From positions 1,155,496-1,219,495 of the forward strand of contig JARGSG010000013.1 of the NCBI GenBank assembly GCA_030374805.1: 64,000 nucleotides of DNA. Reading direction: 5' to 3'. This DNA is from Gracilaria gracilis. Taxonomy: Eukaryota; Rhodophyta; Florideophyceae; Gracilariales; Gracilariaceae. The notes under the pieces are model-generated. The model saw nothing but the letters and a program-made list of their open reading frames with translations. It ran no database searches and was not told the DNA's origin. The translations under genes and the position numbers were made by a program. Shown in pieces: positions 55,695 to 64,000 of the stretch. How positions within the stretch are numbered: position 1 is the first letter of the stretch; each line of letters begins with the position of its first letter.

Positions 55695-57161
55695 TCACTT
55701 TTCGGATGTCGTTGTGCTCTTGATGATTGTCTTGAAGACGGAGTCATTGTCCGTCAACATGATCAGAGGCACGCGTTGCTTCAATATTGATTGCAGTTCT
55801 CGTTTGACTAAAAAGGGTAAGTCGAATGCATCAGAGAATGCGTACATTTCGGCCGCCATATCGGAACGGACTCGGCGTCGGCTCTTGTAGCTCGTGTAGT
55901 GCAAGATATTCTGCTTCCCAGTGTTGTCGCAAAGCGCAATTAAGTAACCCAGCTGCGAGTGCTGCGAAGGCGTTTTGGCGAAGGAACTGTCGCTATACAC
56001 CTTAATATGCAGACTCTTTAAGTCCAAACGTTGTTGAAGAATGCCGCGGTGAGCTGAGGCATGGATTCGGGGGATCAAAGTGTTGACTTGTTCAACGTAC
56101 GGTTTACCAAATTGCGCTTCAGTTACTTGAGCTAGTAAGTTCACGGTTGCCGCAATATCGGGCCTAGTATGCACCAGCCAGGCAAGTTCCTGCCGTTTTG
56201 AACGAAATTGAGGGAACGTTGCAGTAGCGTCAAGGACTTCCATTCGGGACGCGAACTTGGTTTGCTGGAGTTTGTAGCCGTCAGTAATGTGGGTGATATC
56301 AATACCGGAAAATCTGAATTGGTTATATGACCAGGGCTTGGAGTCAAATCGTGTTTCCGTAATGCGAGAGAGGTTGACGAAAGCTGGAGTACCAGTACTA
56401 ATTGTGTCATCAACGTAGGCGCCAGTCAGACCTTCTAGTTTGTCATGGACAACTTTGAAGAAGAGAGATAAGTCACCAGGGGTCGGCATCATCATCAGAT
56501 CCTGACGGAGGTGGTTGGCAAAAGTACGGTTCCAATAGTCGCCGGAATCACTGAGTTCATGAAGGGGCTTTAACAACTTAAGCAGGTTGTCCTCGGAGAG
56601 ACGGAATTCTTGCGTCGGACGTATATATATATCCCGCATAAGCTTATCAGCAGATTGCAAGTAGGCTTGCGAAACATCTTGGGACCAGACAGGAAAACCA
56701 AAAATAGCTGCTATTGCAATGAGGAGGCGGATGGAAGACTGCTTCAGAGTGGTGCTTTGGTGTACCAGGCGCAGTTTTTCGGTGTCTGTGTGGCCTTGCA
56801 CAATAAAACGAGCTTTGTACACCTCGTTGTCGGAGTCGGTGTTTTTGATGGACAAGGCGAAGCGACCACCCAGGATGTTGTGGGGTATGGCAGGGTCCAG
56901 TTCCTCACGACAAAACACTTCATACACGCCACGTTTGGCGAGTCCAGCAAGTTCCTGTGCCTTGGAGTCGTCAAAAAGTTGAAGCTTCCCACGGTAGTCC
57001 GAGGGGCTGAAGATTTCTGTTATATGAACAGAGGGGGTTGAGTTCGTCCTGAAAAAGTTTAGACCTTGAAAAAGACGGCTAAGCTCGTCATCGCTGACAT
57101 CCGGAGGGTGTGGGAGGACATGCGATATATTGTAATGCGCAGTCTTTCCGTCTCGGTCCAC
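55695..57161 (-). pseudogene. Copia reverse transcriptase and RNase H, largely intact frame
   Basis: A 488-residue open frame. RT: DEVYKARFIVQGHTDTEK region (VYKARFIVQGH), SQDVSQAYLQSADKLMRDIY, GAYVDDTISTG (catalytic Asp pair), WLVHTRPDIAATVNLLAQ. RNase H: KVYSDSSFAKTPSQHSQLGY and DMAAEMYAFSDAFD, with LIMLTDNDSVFKT near the end. The frame ends with TGA. Compared with typical Copia pol this is only the C-terminal part; it joins the integrase by a frame change near 57165. Confidence 0.9.
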
Positions 57162-57227
57162 GGCAACATCTTTGCCGACGAGCTTCTGGATAGTATAAGG
57201 ACCTATCCAGTGCTTTGCGTTCTCGTT

Positions 57228-58064
57228 TTATACCAAAACGCGTTGCCCAGGGTCCAAGAGATAGTGGGCGGCGGGTGGGATTTTCGATCTGAGGGCCCGC
57301 TGGATTCGCAGTTTGGCAGTAATGGAGGCCATTTCGCGTCTTGCGGCTTTCAATGCGCGCAGTCGATCTATTTGATTCGGAACTGAGGACGTCGGTATGG
57401 GTAAGCGGGGAAGGGTGCCGTAAACGAGCAGGGACGGAACGAGTCCCTCGGGTCCCATGGTATCATTGATACCCTTGACGGCGTAACGTAGGGCTAGGTC
57501 GGCGTCTAAAGAAAGGCATACATGACGTACTGTGTTAAATATACGCTGTAGAAGAGCGTGATAGCGTTAACCGGATCCAATAATGTTGTGAGACTGAACT
57601 CCTGACACGCGCACGTCGATTCCGTACTCCATGGTGCAAGAGGACCAGTACTTTGACGTAAATGCAGAGCCGCGGTCTACGCGCATGACAGAAGGGAACC
57701 CGGTTTATGTTGTTACCCATGCCTCCAAGAATGCGTCCCAGATATCGGTGGCGGATTCTCCTTTGAACATGACAGCGTTCTGATAATGTGTCTGAGTATC
57801 CGCGATGTGAAGGACAGGAATGCGTTTCTTCTTACCATACTTTAGGTACATGAGATCTAACGCAATCTCTTGATTGAACTGGATGTTCTCTTCGGGTATG
57901 GAGACGCGGAAACGGAAAGGTCGGGAGGAAAATCTCTGGCATGACGTACACTTACTGGAGACATCTTCCAAAAGCTTCCTCGTATCAGAAGAGAGATCTT
58001 GAGGTTTCGAGCGTTTCAAGAGATTGTAGAGCTTTCCTGCGCTATGATGGAAGAACCATAGCAA
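57228..58064 (-). pseudogene. Copia integrase, catalytic Glu codon replaced by stop
   Basis: Zinc-binding His/Cys region (FHHSAGKLYNLL, SSKCTSCQRF), then core motifs EIALDLMYLKYG (first Asp), MRVDRGSAFTSKYW (second Asp) and SHNIIGSG-stop-RYHALLQRIF. Related integrases have Glu at the stop position, so TAA at 57569-57567 replaces the third catalytic residue (probably GAA to TAA). The C-terminal part continues to ALKAARREMASI and DPGQRVLVY before a frame change into RT. Another stop lies near 57705. Confidence 0.8.
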
Positions 58065-58216
58065 GGTGCTGAGGAAACAACATATGGCTCGTGCACCCGC
58101 TGGCTTAATAAGTACCGGTCGGCGAAGCTTCCGTCCTCCTCGCTCGCGTCGCTAACCATCTCCTCCCTGCATCCTTGTCTTAAGTCCCAACGAGTTTGAT
58201 TCAGGTACCCCTTCAT

Positions 58217-59519
58217 CGGTTGACATTGTAATGCATTCTTTCGACTTCATCGTCATTATCTCTAGTGCTTCCTCTTCTTTGTGGTATAGGTCATTTGAGT
58301 GTAGCCTGAAATAGTGTGCCTAAGGCATAAGGTTCATGGTAAAGCTTATGGTGCGACCTGTAACCGTGTTATGCGTTAAAATATATTCTCGTCTACAGGT
58401 ATGTTTCCACACTCTCCTACCTAACTGCCTCTAGAACTGACACAATTCGTAACACTGCTCCAAACCTCAGATATCAACAGATCTACCGTCTCATCTCTTC
58501 CTCGATATCATCTCCTCTCTTCCTCGACATCAGCTGTACACATCTCAGCCGGCTGCTCTGTGATCCCGTGTCTCCCTTTTTACTTGGGCTTTCACGTTCC
58601 TGACCACGCTATTTTCTGTCAATGCGACATATACATTTAGCACGTAACTTCTAAATATGAGATTATTGACTATCAGTCCGCTTGGAAGAGACAGCAGGTA
58701 GTATTACGAAGATTTCGGAGCCTCGCTTTATCCCTAAGAAATACACGCAACACATCACTAACATACATTCACTCATTTTTTTGCTAACGTTCGTGCAACA
58801 TGCCTCGATTCTACTCTGTACAGTCACCCTCCAGCGTCGTAATGTAGGCTTGTCTCTCCCTTGGCTAGCCAGATACACCCAGGTTGTTTCTCTCCCTTTC
58901 TTCAACCTGGTCAATGCTGTCTACCCCAAAGGCTTGAACTAACCTGATTGTGTGTATTTTCTGTATCTGTACCTCTCACAGTTCCAAAGGGACCCCAAAT
59001 TGGCAGAGAAGCTGCATAGATACGTCAGAAACATTAAATTCAAAACTGTGTTCCTACCCACTACTAACCTTTCCTCCTTCCCCTAGTTCTGAGTAGCATC
59101 TTCGTTGATTGAACGAAGTAATGAAGAATTTTACTGAAGTATAGAGAAGCCATACTCCTCTACAAGGGCGAACTTTGTCGACAGAGTGGCTGGCCGTCGA
59201 TTTCCACGCAATATACTGAGTGGTAGCGCCCCTGCTGTTCACTTCTGCTCTGTCTCACTGTATCTATCACAGCTTCACCGTCGTATCGTGGCATCGTCGC
59301 CACCGATCGCGTGTTGTTCCGCTTTCACAGTCGGCGGCAACGAACTTCTTGATCGTACTTGATCGAACTTCGCCCTGCCCTCCCCCTTCTATATATTGTA
59401 GCAGGAGTGTGTCGAGCGTTTCGTTCGCCTCCATGCCGCAAATAATACCTCTTTGTCGGTGCCGCAGCACCTCGAGCACCGGCTTGCTTTAATATGAGGC
59501 CCCTGTGGGCAATTTAGTA
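58217..59519. other. Unassigned region
   Basis: Contains a short near-duplicate (CATCTCTTCCTCGATATCAT and CCTCTCTTCCTCGACATCAG, ~58490-58550). No gene supported. Confidence 0.35.
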
Positions 59520-59720
59520 GGCTCGAATGTGGCTTAAATATGGTCGCAATGTTATCCAAAAATTCGTTCTCTGGGTGGTAGAATGTACGTCCTACTCTCC
59601 AAATATGGCCGAAAAGACACCTCGAAACATGTCCAAAATAATGCCTTATTCAGCATGGCTTAGATCGTTCGGTATATGGCCAAAACTGGAAGCTCTCCGG
59701 ACACATTTGAGACGTTTTTG
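59520..59720 (-). repeat. CACTA subterminal region, copy 3
   Basis: Holds the inverse of ATGCYGAATAAGGCATTATT at 59637-59656. In the same order as copy 1, when read on the minus strand: GTCTCAAATGTGTC, then the 20-mer, then TCGGCCATATTT. Several TGGCCATAT/TGGTCG motifs flank it. Confidence 0.8.
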
Positions 59721-60363
59721 GCAGACGAGAGCTGTCAAAAACTGTACGCGCACAAAGGCAGGTCGAGACCTGAGAATATACATATGGTATCCCAAATGTT
59801 TACTGAAGAATATCCGAAACATTGCTTGAAGTAGTAAAAAGAAGTACCGGATCTATGCCTCAATACGTCCTTAGTGATGGCTTCTAAGATAACGTTAGAG
59901 GTACTCAACCTGTGAGAAATGTAATCCTATGAAGGCCCAAAGTGGTCCACAGAATGTACATTTTGTTCTGATGAACCCCCTGGAATGTCCCCGACAAGCC
60001 GAACAGTGTATTATGAAGTGCCTATCGGATGTAATTAATGTGCCTGCGTTTTACCACACGCCCGTAGAAAAGTGCACGAGCTTTGACGGGGAGCCGTTCT
60101 TTACATCATAGCAGTAAATAGAGGGATAGAAGTAGAGATTGGAAAGAGAAAAGCATACGCATGAAGCCATCATAGTTTTCTGCGGAATAGATAGCATCGC
60201 AATAGTGAGGTTGTCACTTTGAAGCCCTATGGCGCAAAAAGTGTGCATGAGAGTTTGGAAAAGGTGAGTATGGGGAGAATATCTACGTTTTTCAAGGCGT
60301 ATCGCTGTAGATGGTTACTTACCTCCACGATATGAACATGGCCAGCAGATACATGAAACAAGA

Positions 60364-61856
60364 TCAGTTCTTTCGGAGCTTCTTCCTTGGGCAGGGGACT
60401 GCGCGTGGAGCAGGGCGGGAAGCACGAAACGCGCGCTTATTTGCACTGCGCTTGGAAGAATTTTGAGTACGCTTGACTTTTCCGGAGCTGCGTTTGTTAC
60501 CACTCCTGTTCGCTGAAGCTGCACGTCGGCCTCTATGAGCGCAAGTCTCTGAGTCAGATTCAGATATTGCAATGTCCTGTCCGTCACTACTTGCATCTGT
60601 GTCCGATTGAGGTTCATGAGAAGCTCGTGGCATTTCATCCAACTCGTTCGACCCTTATCCCTCATCTCCACTGCTGACATCACTCTCAGAAGAAGATGAT
60701 TCGTGACTGATGACGTTCAGATACAAAGAAGATTTCCTTGGCTCCTTCCTCCCAACAGAGATACGGGGCTGTCGTGGTAGCTGTTGTTCCACTTCACGTA
60801 GAGAACTGTATCCTGCAGGAGATGGACTTGGCATATCAAAGGTTCTTAAATTGCCAGCCTGCAACGCTTCCTTCGCCCCTGGGACTTCTCTTCGCACACG
60901 TTCTGGTGCAACATTTACATTCACCGGTCCCACCTGTTCCTCCTTATGCCCAGCAACATTCCGATTCCTGTTGCAGTTTCTCGCATCTTCAATAGCTCTC
61001 ATATCCTCCAGATTGCTATTTTGATGAACACAAAGAGCACCACCTACGACCATGATTTCTGGGATGCGTCCTTCACGGCCCACTCGAGAGTTATGTTCTT
61101 GGGTATGGACTGAGTCAGTTGGAGCGAGGTGCATCGTTCCTCTTTCATTCGAAGTCCCACGATTATCAACCTTTTCAGCTGTCCTCTGCACTGGGACGCC
61201 CCCATTCCCCGTCACGGGTGCCCCATTTCCAACAGTAGCGCCTCTCCTCTCCGCTTCAGATCGTTTTTATTCGCCTGGGCAAGTGATTTCTTATCACGCT
61301 GCATGGTTTCCTTGATAAGCTCATTGCAAACCCAGCTACTCTGTGCCGCCCTCAAAACAGGATAAGTTTCTTCCAACTTTGTCCTCAACTCTTACACTTT
61401 GGCAGGGAATTCCTTTCTGACTGACGTGTACGTGCGAGTACCTTGCTCCAAATTCATTTTGTAGTAAAGATACTCGCTGATATCGTCTTCGATTTTGTTC
61501 ACCATCTCCAGATAGATTGGAAATTTTGGATCAAACGACTCTGAGCTTTTTCCCATGCGTTCGTGGTACAGACGATTGAATACATCACGAGCAGTATTCA
61601 CTGTTCCAGTCGGGACCCCAGGACGATCATTTGCTTTCATATTTCTCCTGCTCGATGCAGTCGGAATGCAAACCGAATGTGGAAAAAGTATGGCACCTTC
61701 CAATGCATTTGACTGAGTCACTACTCCTGCTCCGACATTCACAACGCTTCGAGAACCGAATCCATCTCGATTAGACACATGATTCGAAATGCTCGCACTG
61801 TGTCCCGGGTCCACCGCACTGTCAGCGGTCACTTGATGTATCGTTCTGGAATTCAT
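60364..61856 (-). pseudogene. Transposon partner protein, copy 3, broken
   Basis: Conserved start NSRTIHQVTADSA; core block with ARDVFNRLYHERMG, KFPIYLEMVNKIEDDI, YTSVRKEF and, after a TAA near 61392, SSWVCNELIKETMQRDKK. After a frame change the C-terminal half reads VGRKEPRKSS, SESDVSSGDEG, then a TAA (60655-60657), and continues in frame to KRAFRASRPAPR and KKLRKN, ending TGA. The tail matches copy 1 (YAFRVPRPANR), which shows the tail is a conserved part of the family. Confidence 0.82.
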
Positions 61857-62409
61857 AGAGTTAGTGACGGGAGGGGATGAGACAGGGTGTTAACCGGCAA
61901 AGATACTTCACGAAACCAAGAGAAAAAAGTTGAAAATCCGACAGATACCAAGTAAGAAACTGATAGCAGAGTACACTCTGCGATCGGACAGCACTGAGCA
62001 GTACTGTACATAAGCAGAAATACAAGAGAGATAGAATCCGCTGAAAACGAGAGATGGTGAGATGTTGCGCGGGTATCGCAGTCGGCGTCAGGAAATCTAT
62101 TGAAGACACGGTGCTTCTCTGAACGGGAGCACACCATTTGAGGAGAGGCCTCCTGGTAGTGCGCGCGGTTTCCAAGTGAAAACTTCCGCTGAAGAGAAAG
62201 CTAAGTTTGCGAAATTTCAGTTTTTTGGGAATTTTGAAACAGCCAATGAGATATGATATTGGCTTCCCCCTGACATGTGCCGAACTGTATTGAGGACATC
62301 AACCGGCATTGGTAACATGAATAACGGCTTGAATCAAAGGCAGGGAAAAGTGCCCAACTTCAGTTCCTTAAAAAAACCACCTAGTTCAAAGTATTGCATA
62401 GGAATCACA
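61857..62409. promoter_or_regulatory. Shared divergent promoter region, copy 3
   Basis: 553 bases between the partner start and the transposase Met at 62410, close to the spacing in copies 1 and 2. Open frames within it (61853-62175) have no similarity to the other copies and are probably chance. Confidence 0.45.
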
Positions 62410-63657
62410 ATGAGGATCACAACGGGAAGGAGAAGGTGTCGATGGGAAATATCATCATTCGAGAATCGTGGTGCACTTGCGTGCGATGAAGAACAAGATA
62501 CTGACCGTGACGAGACTGCAGAACACCGAAGTCATAAGAGGCCCTTCCGGTAGCAAACACGGCTCTCTTCAGTACTTCCATCGACTGTAATAGGCACTAT
62601 TGACGCCACATCAGCTGAAAATACAAATCCTGCCGCAACTTGCACCGATAATCAAAATATGGGGGTTTCATCTCCTTCGCACAGCGTACTGCCTCAGCCG
62701 GAAATCCTTGAGAACGTAATCTGCAGTTCGGACAGTAGTGAGAAACATTTTGTCCGGACAAACGTCCAAGAAAGAGAGGATCCGCATCACGCCTCTGATG
62801 TAGCAGCAAACGATGAGAGTCTTCCTGAAAATTTCAGAGCTCCTGTAACCGAGCACTTTCACCTATGATTAGCTCTAAATTTGTTCCATCTGAAAGCTCT
62901 GTGGTATACTCTCATCATGAGGAGATGAAAGCAGCTCAAGTAGAGTACGAACGGCTGGCGGATCTGATCTACGCTGCTGAACATTCAAGTGTTTCCCAAC
63001 TTGCAATGGAGTTCTTGTTCAGAACGCAAGCAATTAATGCTCGCTTCTCATATAGGACGTTAGTAGCTTCAGCCATTCGCAAAGCACGCCTCGCAAAGTT
63101 GAACGTCCTAATGTGCGCAAACGGTCATGTTGCAAAATCAGGAAGACGCTGTTCAGCATCACATTGTCTCGTTTGTGAGCTTGATTTCTCAAAAAGTGAA
63201 CAAAGATTCTGGTTCCTGAAACCGTCATCAGCTCTCCAAGGTATCTGTTCTTCTCGCACTTCATTGAGTGGTCTCCTCGAAGACTGCCTCAGAGCAAAAG
63301 AAGCCGTATCAAAGGATCCATCCTGCATGCCATTCCACGACTATTATAACGGGAGTATGTTCGCAAGAAAACATGGCGAGAGGCTTCCCCAATGGAATGA
63401 AAACGGGACGGATATACTCGTGTTCTTGAAATTATCCACGGATGGATTCGAGTGTGCACGGAATAGAAAAGGAGAGGCATTGTCTTCTTGGCCCATAATC
63501 GCCAGTGTTCTAGACTTTCGCTCGGATGTGCGCAGTGGTGCTTCCAACTCATTGATACTAGGTGTTGTCCCAGGCTCTCATCAGGCGAACTAATTCGACA
63601 CTTTCATTCATGAGATAATACATGACGTAAAGGTTTTGGAGAAAGGAGTGCAAATAT
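62410..63657 (+). pseudogene. Tnp2-type transposase, copy 3, truncated by terminal repeat
   Basis: Starts MRITTGRRRCRWEISS. After a TAG (62551-62553) and a frameshift near 62866 the main frame reads AAQVEYERLADLIYAAEHS, LMCANGHVAKSGRRCSASHC with LVCELDF (Cys/His cluster), HDYYNGSMFARKHGE, LKLSTDGFECARNRKGEAL and SSWPIIASVLDF. A TAA (63591-63593) replaces a Tyr seen in copy 1; the frame continues FDTFIHEIIHDVKVLEKGVQ and is then lost in the G-rich array. The second catalytic Asp, the Glu and the C-terminal domain are absent. Confidence 0.87.
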
Positions 63658-64000
63658 GGGGATGATTAGGGGATGATTAGGGGGGATGATTAGGGGATGA
63701 TTAGGGGATGATTAGGGGATGATTTAGGGGATGATTGGGGATGATTGGGGATGATTAGGGGATGATTAGGGATGATTAGGGATGATTTAGGGGATGATTA
63801 GGGATGATTAGGGGATGATTAGGGAATTAGGGGGGAATTAGGGGGGAATTAGGGGGGAATTTAGGGGGGAATTAGGGGGGGAATTAGGGGGGGAATTAGG
63901 GGGGGAATTAGGGGGGAATTAGGGGAATTAGGGGGGAATTAGGGGGGAATTAGGGGTGGAATTAGGGGGGATTAGGGGGGGAATTAGGGGTTTAGGGTTT
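63656..64000 (+). repeat. Terminal telomere-like G-rich array
   Basis: Three zones: about 15 units of GGGGATGATTA with length variants (63656-63830), about 15 units of GGGGGGAATTA (63825-63985), and finally TTTAGGGTTT at the edge. All share ATTAGGG. G-rich strand is on the plus strand running to the right, as expected for a right-hand chromosome end. TTTAGGG is the plant-type telomere repeat; AATTAGGGGGG-type units resemble the G-runs described for unicellular red algae (AATGGGGGG in Cyanidioschyzon, from memory). Whether the final bases are the true telomere cannot be seen. Confidence 0.88.

Larger units (their letters stand above)
55535..58216 (-). mobile_element. Ty1/Copia retroelement relic
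   Basis: Integrase precedes reverse transcriptase on the minus strand, the diagnostic Copia order. Gag and protease are not recognisable upstream. A candidate 3' LTR may begin TGTTGAAGAG on the minus strand near 55535; I see no second copy, so LTRs are unconfirmed. Confidence 0.88.
59520..63657. mobile_element. CACTA-like transposon, copy 3, inverted and cut by the terminal array
   Basis: Same gene pair as copy 1 in reverse orientation: partner gene minus (61856 to 60364), transposase plus (from 62410), 553 bases apart. The left end shares subterminal sequence with copy 1. The transposase is cut at about 63657, where the G-rich array starts. Confidence 0.85.

Noticed and set aside
1-64000. 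Reassigned stop codons (TAA/TAG read as sense), suggested by many in-frame TAA/TAG and few TGA
   Set aside because: My hand tally is roughly 20 TAA/TAG to 4 TGA, not far from what random nonsense mutation gives, since TAA and TAG are together reachable from more common codons. Aligned residues are Gln, Lys, Met, Glu and Tyr, not one amino acid. Frameshifts are also common. Pol and the 2OG-like gene end at TAG. Decay is the simpler explanation.
63656-64000. CRISPR-like array
   Set aside because: Repeats are contiguous 11-12-base units without spacers in a eukaryotic telomere-like context.

Overview
This window is eukaryotic, subtelomeric DNA: long non-coding stretches, a plausible 131-bp spliceosomal intron with GT-AG ends, and relics of at least three retrotransposon classes and one DNA-transposon family. 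Plastid-type remnants (a triose-phosphate/PEP translocator, a dehydrogenase resembling cyanobacterial ketopantoate-reductase-like proteins, and a small zinc-finger protein with a transit-like N-terminus) point to an alga. A red alga is my best guess, with low confidence. The last ~345 bases are a G-rich telomere-like array, so the right edge is probably at or near a chromosome end.

Layout. 1-4075: a Ty3/Gypsy chromovirus inserted in a coiled-coil gene family member ('family A'). 4.4-11.9 kb: a decayed sugar-phosphate translocator, an intact zinc-finger gene, a decayed LSD1-like amine oxidase and one unrecognised intact ORF. 12.9-19.1 kb: a CACTA-like transposon (copy 1), with a broken Tnp2-type transposase on the minus strand and an intact divergent partner gene on the plus strand. 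19.4-29 kb: decayed host-like genes (ketopantoate-reductase-like, 2OG-oxygenase-like, ankyrin, patatin/iPLA2, ARM/HEAT). 31.5-36.1 kb: a minus-strand Ty3/Gypsy-like relic without integrase. 37.3-39.4 kb: second family A copy and its upstream ORF. 39.8 kb: a foldback repeat. 41.2-44.7 kb: a DIRS-like tyrosine-recombinase retroelement cut inside its recombinase by five telomere-like repeats. 46.5-48.2 kb: a GC-rich minisatellite. 48.9-52.7 kb: CACTA copy 2. 55.5-58.2 kb: a Ty1/Copia relic. 59.5-63.66 kb: CACTA copy 3 in inverted orientation, cut inside its transposase by the terminal array.

Main observations. (1) The CACTA-like family carries a second, divergently transcribed gene that I do not recognise from described families. 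It is present in all three copies with the same architecture (~500-580 bp shared intergenic region), conserved blocks, and a subterminal sequence shared beyond its 3' end. (2) Two unrelated plus-strand elements end abruptly at G-rich telomere-like repeats of the same orientation, one internal and one terminal. This suggests breakage with telomere healing, or retroelement-telomere association.

Most coding regions carry in-frame stops or frameshifts, so this is largely a graveyard. Intact or near-intact ORFs are the zinc-finger gene, the copy-1 partner gene, the ORF at 10.9-11.9 kb and probably the 2OG-like gene. Assembly errors could explain some single-base frameshifts. Family assignments come from reading motifs, not from database searches.
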